Below are positions 45,471-53,651 of a stretch of DNA of 64,000 bases, piece by piece; position 1 is the first letter of the stretch; each line of letters begins with the position of its first letter. Location: contig JANWWZ010000007.1 of the NCBI GenBank assembly GCA_025057115.1, positions 1-64,000 of the forward strand, given 5' to 3'. The translations under genes were made by a program, and so were the position numbers. The DNA is from Bernardetiaceae bacterium (GTDB lineage: Bacteria; Bacteroidota; Bacteroidia; Cytophagales; Thermoflexibacteraceae). The notes under the pieces were generated by a model, which was not told the origin of the DNA, searched no databases, and saw only the letters and a program-made list of their open reading frames with translations.

Positions 45471-47963
45471 ATGAAACAATTTACCTTTAGCCACATCCTG
45501 CCTTACGTAATAGGCATTGCTGCATTTTACACCATCACAGCTATTTATTTTTACCCAGAAGTTTTCCAAGCAAAAAGCCTAGAGCAAGAAGATATTTTGC
45601 GCTACGAAGGCGGCTCCAAAGAGGCACGAGACTACAACGCTCGCCACCCCAGCCCCACTCTTTGGACCAATAGCATGTTTGGCGGCATGCCTACTTACGT
45701 ACTTCACCCCGTTTTTCCTGACAAACCCATCGTCCTTATCGATCAACTATTTAAAGGAATTTTCTTTTCAGGCAAGGCAGCGCATATGTTATTCCAGACC
45801 ATGCTTTGCATGTTCATCGCTTTGGCAGTTTTTGGAATAAATCCCTACGTTGCAGTCATTGGCGCGGCGGCTTTTGGGCTTACTACTTACAATTTAATCA
45901 TTATCGAGGCAGGGCACATGACCAAATCCTGGGCCATTGCCTATGCGCCCTTAGTACTGGCGGGAATCTATTTAACATTTCGCCAGAAATGGCTGCAGGG
46001 ATTTGCATTAACAGCCTTGGCTCTTGCCTTAGAAATCCGCGCGAGCCATTTGCAAATTACTTACTACCTGGCTTTTGTTTGCGCTCTCTACGTTATTGTT
46101 GAAATAATTCATGCCATTAAAACAAGAAAAATTGTTACTGCTGCAAAAACTATTGGCATTTTGTCATTAGCCGCCTTGCTAGCAGTAGGGGCTAATGCAG
46201 GAAGATTACTCACCACAGCACACTATGGCAAATATTCCCAACGCGGCAAAGCAGAACTGACGCCCTTGCCAGGAGAAGAAGCCGCCAACCCCCAAGAAGG
46301 ACTTAATCGCGACTATGCTTTTACCTGGAGCCAAGGCATTGCAGAAACTTTTACCCTCATTCTGCCCAATTTTTACGGAGGCAGCAACAACGAAAAACTT
46401 AGCCAGCAAAGCGCTACTTACCGGCTACTGGAGAATGCCCTTCGCATGGGTGATGTAGGAAACTACGAATTTTTCCAGCTGACTAAAAAAGCTCCTTTTA
46501 TGTACTGGGGAGACCAACCCTTTACCAATGCGCCTATATATGCGGGGGCAGTCATTTGTTTTCTTTTCGCATGGTTCTTGATGATTGCCACTCCAGCTGA
46601 GCGCTTCTGGCTCGGTGGCGCCGCCTTGCTCATGACGATGATTTCTTGGGGAAAGAACTTTGCTGCCTTCAACTATTTTATGTTTGACTATTTTCCAGGT
46701 TTTAACAAGTTCCGCTCTGTTTCTATGGCTCTTAGCCTAACTGTAATGCTCATGGTAATCGGAGCGGCTATGGGCTTGCATCGCACCTTTTTACTAACTG
46801 AAAAAGAACAGCCCCAATGGCTAAAAAAATTGACCATTGCGTTTGCTCTTACTGGAGGGCTATGCGCCATATTTTTTCTCATCAGCGGTGCGTTTAGCTT
46901 TAGTAGCCCTACAGATGATCAATTAGGTAGTTTACTGGAAGCTGTACGCGCTGATCGGCGAGCCATGTTCCGAAGCGATGCCATTCGCTCGTTTTTGTTA
47001 ATCTCTATTACCACTTTAGTTATTTATTTTTACCTCAGAGGAAAAGTTAGCCTCGCTATAGCTCTTACTGTTACGGGCATACTGGCTATCTTTGACTTGT
47101 GGAACGTAGGTAAGCGCTATTTAAATCAAGATGCCTTTAAAGCAAACGTAAAAGAGCAAGCCCATGCTCCCACCGCTGCAGATCAAGAAATTCTCAAGGA
47201 CAAGGATTTGCACTATCGCGTACTTAACTTAACCAATCCTTTCAACGACGCTTCTACTTCTTATTACCACAAGTCAGTAGGAGGGTATTTTGCCGCTAAG
47301 CTACGCCGCTACCAAGATTTGATTAACCGACGGTTAGAGGTAGAGATTAAGTCCATATTGGACAGTCTTCAAAAGGGCGAGCTGCCAGATTTTAGCCGCA
47401 CTCCTGCCCTAAACATGCTCAACACGCGCTATTTGATTGCCCAGCCTTCCACTAAACGAGGAGTCATACGCAATCCAGCCGCTTTAGGAAATGCTTGGTT
47501 CATTTCTCAACTCAAACCAGTTAATAACCCTGATGAGGAAATGGCTGCTTTAGCTACTCTTCCCGTAGATTCAGTGGCAGTAGTGGACATTAGCAAATTT
47601 CCGCAGGCGAAAACAGGCCTTTACCACCGCGCTGGTGCACAAATTCGCTTGGTGCGCTATGCTCCTAACCAATTAGAATACCAGTACCAAACTCCTCACG
47701 ATGGATTTGTGGTATTCTCCGAAATTTATTATCCCGATGGCTGGAAAGTAACTCTTGACGGACAGCCTGCAGGCGAATTGATTCGAGTTAATTACGTGCT
47801 TCGAGGGTTAGCTGTGCCTAAGGGAAAGCACACCCTTGTTTGTAGCTTTGAGCCAGAAATCTATCAACAGGGCAGCCTGATTACCATGATTGCCTCTTAC
47901 GTACTGATAGCGGTGCTACTAACTTCAGTAGGACTCATGTTCTACCAACAAAAAAGCAAGTGA
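45471..47963 (+). CDS. YfhO-type integral membrane protein
   Basis: 830 aa with about 11-13 hydrophobic segments in the first 560 residues, starting HILPYVIGIAAFYTITAIYF. A large extramembrane loop follows the first segment (SMFGGMPTYV). The last third is soluble, with NTRYLIAQPS, SEIYYPDGWKVTLDGQPA and a closing helix. This matches the bacterial YfhO/glycosyltransferase-like (GT-C-type) family common in Bacteroidota, presumed to modify surface glycans or lipoteichoic-like polymers; the actual substrate is unknown here. The ATG at 45471 is preferred to the track's TTG-like extension. Confidence 0.85.
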   Translation: MKQFTFSHILPYVIGIAAFYTITAIYFYPEVFQAKSLEQEDILRYEGGSKEARDYNARHPSPTLWTNSMFGGMPTYVLHPVFPDKPIVLIDQLFKGIFFSGKAAHMLFQTMLCMFIALAVFGINPYVAVIGAAAFGLTTYNLIIIEAGHMTKSWAIAYAPLVLAGIYLTFRQKWLQGFALTALALALEIRASHLQITYYLAFVCALYVIVEIIHAIKTRKIVTAAKTIGILSLAALLAVGANAGRLLTTAHYGKYSQRGKAELTPLPGEEAANPQEGLNRDYAFTWSQGIAETFTLILPNFYGGSNNEKLSQQSATYRLLENALRMGDVGNYEFFQLTKKAPFMYWGDQPFTNAPIYAGAVICFLFAWFLMIATPAERFWLGGAALLMTMISWGKNFAAFNYFMFDYFPGFNKFRSVSMALSLTVMLMVIGAAMGLHRTFLLTEKEQPQWLKKLTIAFALTGGLCAIFFLISGAFSFSSPTDDQLGSLLEAVRADRRAMFRSDAIRSFLLISITTLVIYFYLRGKVSLAIALTVTGILAIFDLWNVGKRYLNQDAFKANVKEQAHAPTAADQEILKDKDLHYRVLNLTNPFNDASTSYYHKSVGGYFAAKLRRYQDLINRRLEVEIKSILDSLQKGELPDFSRTPALNMLNTRYLIAQPSTKRGVIRNPAALGNAWFISQLKPVNNPDEEMAALATLPVDSVAVVDISKFPQAKTGLYHRAGAQIRLVRYAPNQLEYQYQTPHDGFVVFSEIYYPDGWKVTLDGQPAGELIRVNYVLRGLAVPKGKHTLVCSFEPEIYQQGSLITMIASYVLIAVLLTSVGLMFYQQKSK

Positions 47964-48011
47964 TACCGCGAAAAAGTAAAGGGTGGCAGAGAATGTAAGC
48001 AACGCGTTTTA

Positions 48012-49004
48012 TCAAAAAGCGAAGATGGGCATGGGAACGCCCTTGATGCCCTGCAAAGTAACTTTAAACACATGTCCGCTATTAGGATATTGCTTTTTTT
48101 GTTCCTGAGTAAGTCCAATGGAAGCCGTTGTAATATAGAGTTCATTAAGATGCTCTCCGCCAAAGGCACAAGAAGTAACGCGCCAAGCCCCTGGGGTAAT
48201 TACTTTGAGCAATGGTTTTCCCGTCTTTGGGTTGAAGCGCATCACGCCGCCACCTTCCCAGAGAGCTACCCAAATCATATTCTCTGAGTCAATTGCCATG
48301 CCATCGGGGTATCCAGCTCCTTGAGGTATCTCTACAGCCACTTTGCTGAAGCGAATCTGACCTGTTTGAGCATCGTAATCGTAAGCGCAAACCTGACCAG
48401 TAGGAGTGTCAATATAATACATCTGTTTGCTATCTGAAGTCCAAACAATGCCATTGGAAATGCCTACGCTGTCAATTTTCTTGGTGATTTTGCCCTCCCC
48501 TTCTAAGCAATACAAAGCACCATTTCTTCCTGAGCCGTCAATAGCCATGGTACCTGCCCAAAGTCTTCCGACAGGGTCGCATTTTCCATCGTTAAAGCGG
48601 TTTTGGGGCTTGTCTTTTTCAGGAGCCGCTAGTAGCTGAAATGTTTGCTGACTAAAATTATAGCGGAAAATGCCATCTTGCAAAGCAACAATAGCATTGC
48701 CTTCCTTATCAGGCACCACAGTTCCGATGCGCTTGCCCATTGAATACGTTTGCCAACTGTTGCTAGCAGGAGTAAAGAGATGCAACAAGCCTTTCTCGAT
48801 ATCAATCCACCAAAGTTGTTGGCGCTGGTGGTGCCAAAAAGCACCTTCCCCTAGCAGAGCTCCCGCTGCCAGTATGGGCTGTGCTTCTATAGTGGGACAG
48901 TTCATGCCTACACTTTCTTGATTTGCTTGCTTGGTAGTACAGCTCATTAGAAGACCCCAAGTAACAAGTTGTGAAATAATCAAAATAGCACTATCTTGCC
49001 TCAT
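48012..49004 (-). CDS. SMP-30/gluconolactonase-family lipoprotein
   Basis: 330 aa. Lipobox GLLMSC indicates an envelope lipoprotein. The six-bladed propeller has its metal residues in place: LLGEGAFW (Glu), RFNDGKCDPVGRLWAGTM, SNGIVWTSD (Asn) and YPDGMAIDSE (Asp). The family hydrolyses sugar lactones or related esters with Ca or Zn. Exported versions probably act on periplasmic aldonolactones; the true substrate is unproven. The gene is convergent with the YfhO-like gene. Confidence 0.88.
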   Translation of the reverse strand: MRQDSAILIISQLVTWGLLMSCTTKQANQESVGMNCPTIEAQPILAAGALLGEGAFWHHQRQQLWWIDIEKGLLHLFTPASNSWQTYSMGKRIGTVVPDKEGNAIVALQDGIFRYNFSQQTFQLLAAPEKDKPQNRFNDGKCDPVGRLWAGTMAIDGSGRNGALYCLEGEGKITKKIDSVGISNGIVWTSDSKQMYYIDTPTGQVCAYDYDAQTGQIRFSKVAVEIPQGAGYPDGMAIDSENMIWVALWEGGGVMRFNPKTGKPLLKVITPGAWRVTSCAFGGEHLNELYITTASIGLTQEQKKQYPNSGHVFKVTLQGIKGVPMPIFAF

Positions 49005-49051
49005 AACTACAGAAAAACTCCCTACCTGCGATCACTAAATTAAAAAATGCC

Positions 49052-49960
49052 ATGTACATACTAGAAACGCATCACCTTGTTAAGCGTTATGCAGGTCATA
49101 CCGCCTTGCAAGATGTGAGCATCTCTGTTCCAGAAGGTCAAATTTATGGCTTGTTAGGTCCTAACGGTGCGGGAAAGACTTCCCTTATTCGAATTATTAC
49201 CCAAATTATCGCCCCTGACGAAGGCAGTGTAATCTTTATGGGTCAGCGGTTATCTCCTACTCACCATCAAAAAATGGGCTATTTGCCTGAAGAACGAGGG
49301 TTGTATCGCAAATTGAAAGTGGGAGAACAACTTCTGTTTTTTGCTCAATTGCGAGGCATGAAAGAATCACAAGCTCGCCGACAAATTCGCTCTTGGCTAG
49401 AACGGCTAGGATTAATGGATTGGGCAAATCGACCAGTCGAAGAACTTTCCAAAGGTATGCAACAAAAAGTACAATTTATTGCCACCGTCATTCATCAACC
49501 TGCATTAATTATTTTAGATGAACCTTTTTCAGGTTTTGACCCAGTAAATGCCGACCTTATCCGAGATGAAATTTTACAACTTCGACAACAAGGAAGCACC
49601 ATTATTTTTTCTACGCATCGCATGGATACGGTAGAAGAACTTTGCGACTATGTAGGTTTTATTAACAAATCGCGCAAAGTATTGGAAGGTAAAAAAAAAG
49701 ATATCAAAAATGCCTACCGCACTTATACTTTCGTAGTAGATACAGATGCGCCCATACAGTTTGTAGAAAATGGCTATCAAATTCTACAGACTCAGCAATG
49801 TGAAGGAGGCATTTATCGCCACATCATTAAAATCCATCAAGGTACAAATAATGGTTTGTTACAGGCTTGCATGCAGCAAGCAAACATTATTTCCTTTAAC
49901 GAGCAGATTCCAGATATGCACGAAATTTTTATTCGCTTAGTGGCAACTCACCAAAATTAA
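49052..49960 (+). CDS. ABC exporter ATPase, NatA-like
   Basis: 302 aa. Walker A GLLGPNGAGKTSLIR, Q-loop near TQIIAPDEGS, signature VEELSKGMQQKVQF and Walker B ALIILDEPFSGFDP with the H-switch STHRMDTVEE. The C-terminal 80 aa form a regulatory-like extension (YRTYTFVVDTDAPIQF). It precedes its membrane partner by 12 bp in one operon. The pair resembles NatAB-type sodium or lipid/drug exporters; the cargo is unknown. Confidence 0.92.
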   Translation: MYILETHHLVKRYAGHTALQDVSISVPEGQIYGLLGPNGAGKTSLIRIITQIIAPDEGSVIFMGQRLSPTHHQKMGYLPEERGLYRKLKVGEQLLFFAQLRGMKESQARRQIRSWLERLGLMDWANRPVEELSKGMQQKVQFIATVIHQPALIILDEPFSGFDPVNADLIRDEILQLRQQGSTIIFSTHRMDTVEELCDYVGFINKSRKVLEGKKKDIKNAYRTYTFVVDTDAPIQFVENGYQILQTQQCEGGIYRHIIKIHQGTNNGLLQACMQQANIISFNEQIPDMHEIFIRLVATHQN

Positions 49961-49972
49961 ATTTGAATTGCA

Positions 49973-51283
49973 ATGAATAACATTTGGCTAATTGTACAGC
50001 GAGAATATCTAATTCGCGTGCGCAAAAAAAGTTTTTTGATTATGTCCATGGTTGGACCCATACTTTTTGGCGCACTAATCTTCTTACCAGCCCTGATTAT
50101 CGTTTATGCGTCAGAAGAAGACAAACACATTGGCATTGTAGACCAAAGTGGGCTATTTAAAAATAAGTTTGAAAATAGCCAATCTCTCACTTTCACCATC
50201 TTGCCTTTTGACATAGACCAAGCCAAAGCAGAGCTAAGAAAAAAACACTACGATGGACTGCTTTACATTCCTGCTATAGACATAAATAATCCAAAAGGAT
50301 TTACATATTTTTCTGAAGAGAGCTTAGCTCCTACTACTCAAGCCACTTTAGAGCGAATCATCAAACAAGAAATTGAAGAACTTCGCATGATGCGCTCGGG
50401 CATTAGAAAAGAGCAACTCGATAGCCTTCGGGCAAAAATTGAAATTACTACTATCAAAATAGGCGAGGAAGGCGAGCAGGAAAGCAGTTCAGAAGCGGCT
50501 ATGGTAATAGGTTATTTAGGTGCATTTTTTATTTATATTTTCATTTTTCTTTATGGCTCTCAAATTATGCGTGGAGTACTGGAAGAAAAAACTAACCGCA
50601 TTGTAGAAGTGCTGATCTGCTCGGTGCGTCCTTTTCACTTAATGATGGGCAAAATTATTGGCATTGGAGGAGTGGCTCTCACGCAGTTTCTCATCTGGGT
50701 AGTGCTGAGCATTGCTATCGTTAGTGGGGTTTCCATATCACTTGGATTGGACAAGGTAGCAGAAGCACGTGCTAAGGGGCAGCTAGAACAACTGCGCCAA
50801 AATCCTCAAATGACCGATGCAATACAAGTAAGCGATGCCATGCAGGCAATTGCTTCCATTAACGTGCCTCTTGTAGTAACAGCATTTGTGTTTTTCTTTC
50901 TGGCTGGTTATTTGACGTACGGCGCCCTATTTGCCGCTATCGGTGCGGCAGTAGACAACGAAACAGATACTCAGCAATTTATGCTTCCCGTTACCTTGCC
51001 AATGGTCTTTGCTATCATTTCCCTTTCCGCAGTAATAAGCAACCCCAACGGCTCCTTGGCGTTTTGGCTTTCTATGATACCTTTGACTTCTCCCGTGATA
51101 ATGATGGCTCGCGTGCCCTTTACAGGAGCCAACTGGGAACTCTTCACCTCGATGCTCATCTTGATAGCAAGTTTTATAGGTATGGTGTGGCTGGCAGGCA
51201 AAATTTATCGCGTGGGCATTCTCATGTACGGCAAAAAACCTACTTACAAAGAAATTAGCAAATGGCTCTTTTATAAAGGCTGA
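49973..51283 (+). CDS. ABC-2 type permease, NatB-like
   Basis: 436 aa. One N-terminal membrane helix (SMVGPILFGALIFLPALIIVYA), a soluble region of about 140 aa outside the membrane, then five or six helices, including AAMVIGYLGAFFIYIFIFLYG and ALTQFLIWVVLSIAIVSGV. The stretch GVLEEKTNRIVEVLICSVRP is a strong family mark. Works with the preceding ATPase; start ATG 49973. Confidence 0.9.
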   Translation: MNNIWLIVQREYLIRVRKKSFLIMSMVGPILFGALIFLPALIIVYASEEDKHIGIVDQSGLFKNKFENSQSLTFTILPFDIDQAKAELRKKHYDGLLYIPAIDINNPKGFTYFSEESLAPTTQATLERIIKQEIEELRMMRSGIRKEQLDSLRAKIEITTIKIGEEGEQESSSEAAMVIGYLGAFFIYIFIFLYGSQIMRGVLEEKTNRIVEVLICSVRPFHLMMGKIIGIGGVALTQFLIWVVLSIAIVSGVSISLGLDKVAEARAKGQLEQLRQNPQMTDAIQVSDAMQAIASINVPLVVTAFVFFFLAGYLTYGALFAAIGAAVDNETDTQQFMLPVTLPMVFAIISLSAVISNPNGSLAFWLSMIPLTSPVIMMARVPFTGANWELFTSMLILIASFIGMVWLAGKIYRVGILMYGKKPTYKEISKWLFYKG

Positions 51284-51359
51284 TTGCCTTCTTTCAGCAG
51301 TTTTACGGCGATCGAAGGGCTGCAAGGGTTTTGCTTATCCTTCCTTTTACCTACCAACT

Positions 51360-51388
51360 GAAGCAATCTACAATGCTTCGGCTTTTTT
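51360..51388 (+). terminator. Probable terminator of the ABC exporter operon
   Basis: Stem GAAGCA/TGCTTC with 8-base loop, then GGC and six T's, about 75 bases after the permease stop. It overlaps the 3' end of the convergent symporter gene, including its stop codon. The stem is only six bp. Confidence 0.45.
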
Positions 51389-52705
51389 GGTTTCCGTTTC
51401 TTTTTCTGAAAGAGAAAAAGACTCAGCAGAAACGCAGGGAGCATAACCGAAAGCAATCTCCATTTTCTTTCTGTCAAATTCGCGTTCGTTGTTGGCAAGC
51501 CATACTGTTGCTACCCCATTGCCAATAAAGTTGGTAATTGCCCGTGCTTCGGACATAAACCTATCTACTCCCAGCAGCAAGGCTAACCCTTCCACTGGAA
51601 TGACTTTAATAGCAGTGAGCGTAGAAGCCAGCACAATAAACCCGCTTCCTGTAACCCCTGCAGCACCTTTAGAAGTAACCATCAAAATGCCAATGATGGT
51701 TAGTATCTGCGTAAAATCTAAATGTACCTGATAAACTTGTGCTAAAAAGATTACTGCCATCGACAGGTAAATCGTCGTGCCATCCAGATTAAAGGAGTAA
51801 CCTGCTGGCACTACCAGCCCCACTACTGACTTTGAGCAACCCATTTTTTCTAGCTTTTCCATCAGGGAAGGCAAGGCTGCTTCTGAGGAAGAAGTACCTA
51901 ACACTATTAACAATTCGTTGCGTATGTACTTGAGAAAATCCCAAAGACTGATGCGGTAACTTTTCATGATGTACCATAAGGCAACAAAAATGAACAAAGC
52001 CATAGTGGCGTATACTGTTATCATCAGCTTAGCCAGTGGAAAAAGCGTTCTGACGCCATATTTTCCGATGGTGTAAGCCATGCCGCCGAAAGCTCCGATG
52101 GGCGCTAGCAGCATCACTTTATGCAGTGCCCAGAAAATTTTTTGAGAAATAGGATTAAGAATATCGACAATGCGCTGCCTTCTTGAAAAATTACTCATCA
52201 ACATGCCGAAAAAAATAGCAATAACCAGTACCTGCAGCGTTGAATTATCCATAAAAAACTGCCACCAGCTAAACTCAGCAGAAGCCTTTGTATATTTGGA
52301 TATATCAGCTTGGGCTTGGGCACCTACTACGCCCTCTCCTGGTCGAATGAAATTTGCCACTACGATGCCAATGATGAGAGCTATAGTGGTTACCACTTCA
52401 AAGTACAGCAGTGCCTTAGCTCCTACTTTTCCTACCTTTTTTAGGTTGCCCATGCTAATAATGCCCAGCGTAATGGTAAGGAAAATGATAGGATTGATAA
52501 AAAGTTTGACGATACTAATAAAAGTTTTTCCCAAAAATTCGCTCAAAGTGGCGCCTACTTCGAATTCTTGACCTAGAAGGCGAGTTTTCCAAGGGGCATT
52601 GAATACTTTGGCAAGAGCAACTTCTGGGTAGAAATGCCCTAGCAACACCCCGCATGTAATGGCAGTGAGAACCCAGAAAGTAAGGTTAGAAAATATTTTT
52701 TTCAT
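51368..52705 (-). CDS. Dicarboxylate/amino acid:cation symporter (DAACS)
   Basis: 445 aa, eight transmembrane helices and two re-entrant loops. Family marks are LGTSSSEAALPSLMEKLEKMGC (serine-rich hairpin HP1), PAGYSFNLDGTTIYLSMAVIFLAQ (TM7 NxD motif), TSKGAAGVTGSGFIVLASTL (HP2), and LLGVDRFMSEARAITNFIGNGVATV. It takes up glutamate, aspartate or C4-dicarboxylates with Na or H. It lies 7 bp after an AEC transporter gene in what looks like one operon with a TonB receptor and FecR. Confidence 0.93.
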   Translation of the reverse strand: MKKIFSNLTFWVLTAITCGVLLGHFYPEVALAKVFNAPWKTRLLGQEFEVGATLSEFLGKTFISIVKLFINPIIFLTITLGIISMGNLKKVGKVGAKALLYFEVVTTIALIIGIVVANFIRPGEGVVGAQAQADISKYTKASAEFSWWQFFMDNSTLQVLVIAIFFGMLMSNFSRRQRIVDILNPISQKIFWALHKVMLLAPIGAFGGMAYTIGKYGVRTLFPLAKLMITVYATMALFIFVALWYIMKSYRISLWDFLKYIRNELLIVLGTSSSEAALPSLMEKLEKMGCSKSVVGLVVPAGYSFNLDGTTIYLSMAVIFLAQVYQVHLDFTQILTIIGILMVTSKGAAGVTGSGFIVLASTLTAIKVIPVEGLALLLGVDRFMSEARAITNFIGNGVATVWLANNEREFDRKKMEIAFGYAPCVSAESFSLSEKETETKKAEAL

Positions 52706-52712
52706 AGCTGTT

Positions 52713-53627
52713 TTAGTTGATGTAGTGCACTAAATAATAGACAGGTAAAACAGTTAGCAAGGAAAGGGGTAAACCGATGCCTACCATCGCTGAAGCTAGC
52801 GGCGGATTTAAACCGTATTGGCTGGCAATGATAGCTGCTGTGTTCATCGGTCCTAGAGCAGCCCCTACTACGCTAATTTCAGCTACAAGTCCGCGCTGAC
52901 CAGCAATGAAAAAAATTACAAACCATACCAACACAGGCGCTAGGAACAATTTAAAACCCAACCCAGCAAAGAGATATTTAAGCAAAACGCCTTTACCAGC
53001 AAAATTGATTTGATACCCCACTGAGAATAATGCTAAAAAACTAAACGGGGCAGCGATTTTCTGCAGCACTGCTTTGAGCAACTCTGGCAGCGGAATCTGT
53101 CCTAGATTAAGCCAAAGGGCTACTATCAGCGCAGGAAAAGCTGGAAACTTAACTACATTAAGCAGTACGGTTTTCAAAGAAGGTTCGGAAGAGGCATAAT
53201 ACGAAGCCGTTAAAATGCCCAAAGTGGCAAAAGCCATAAACGAGCCTGCCTGACTCATGAGCACTCCTATGCGCAATCCCTCTTCTCCATAAAAAAGTTC
53301 AAAAATGGGAAAGCCTAAAAATGAAATGCTAGGGATGCCCGCTGTCATAATAAGAGCTGCTTCACTATGGCGGTGCATGCCTTGCCATTTTCCCAATATT
53401 TTAAAAAACAGAAAGCTAGCAATATATAGCCCCCACGGCATTAGCACTGGTACTAACATTTGACTACTCAAATGAACTTCCGAAGCATAAATCAACGTTG
53501 CAGCGGGCAAACAAGCATACAGTAACAGTTGGTTCACTGTCTCGTGGGCATTGCCTTTTAGGAGGCTGCTTTGTCGGAAAGCAGCCCCCAACAAAAGGCA
53601 TGTTAGTAAAAAAATCAAGTTATGCAT
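52713..53627 (-). CDS. AEC-family transporter
   Basis: 304 aa with ten hydrophobic segments in two 5-helix halves: LIFLLTCLLLGAAFRQSS at the start and PPLASAMVGIGLPLSLLTVLPVYYLVHYI at the end. The closing part (GAALGPMNTAAIIASQYGL) is typical of auxin-efflux-carrier relatives, several of which carry malate or malonate in bacteria. It lies 24 bp after the TonB receptor stop and 7 bp before the DAACS gene, so it probably belongs to the same transcript. Confidence 0.85.
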   Translation of the reverse strand: MHNLIFLLTCLLLGAAFRQSSLLKGNAHETVNQLLLYACLPAATLIYASEVHLSSQMLVPVLMPWGLYIASFLFFKILGKWQGMHRHSEAALIMTAGIPSISFLGFPIFELFYGEEGLRIGVLMSQAGSFMAFATLGILTASYYASSEPSLKTVLLNVVKFPAFPALIVALWLNLGQIPLPELLKAVLQKIAAPFSFLALFSVGYQINFAGKGVLLKYLFAGLGFKLFLAPVLVWFVIFFIAGQRGLVAEISVVGAALGPMNTAAIIASQYGLNPPLASAMVGIGLPLSLLTVLPVYYLVHYIN

Positions 53628-53651
53628 GCTGGTTAGATGCTCCTTGATTGG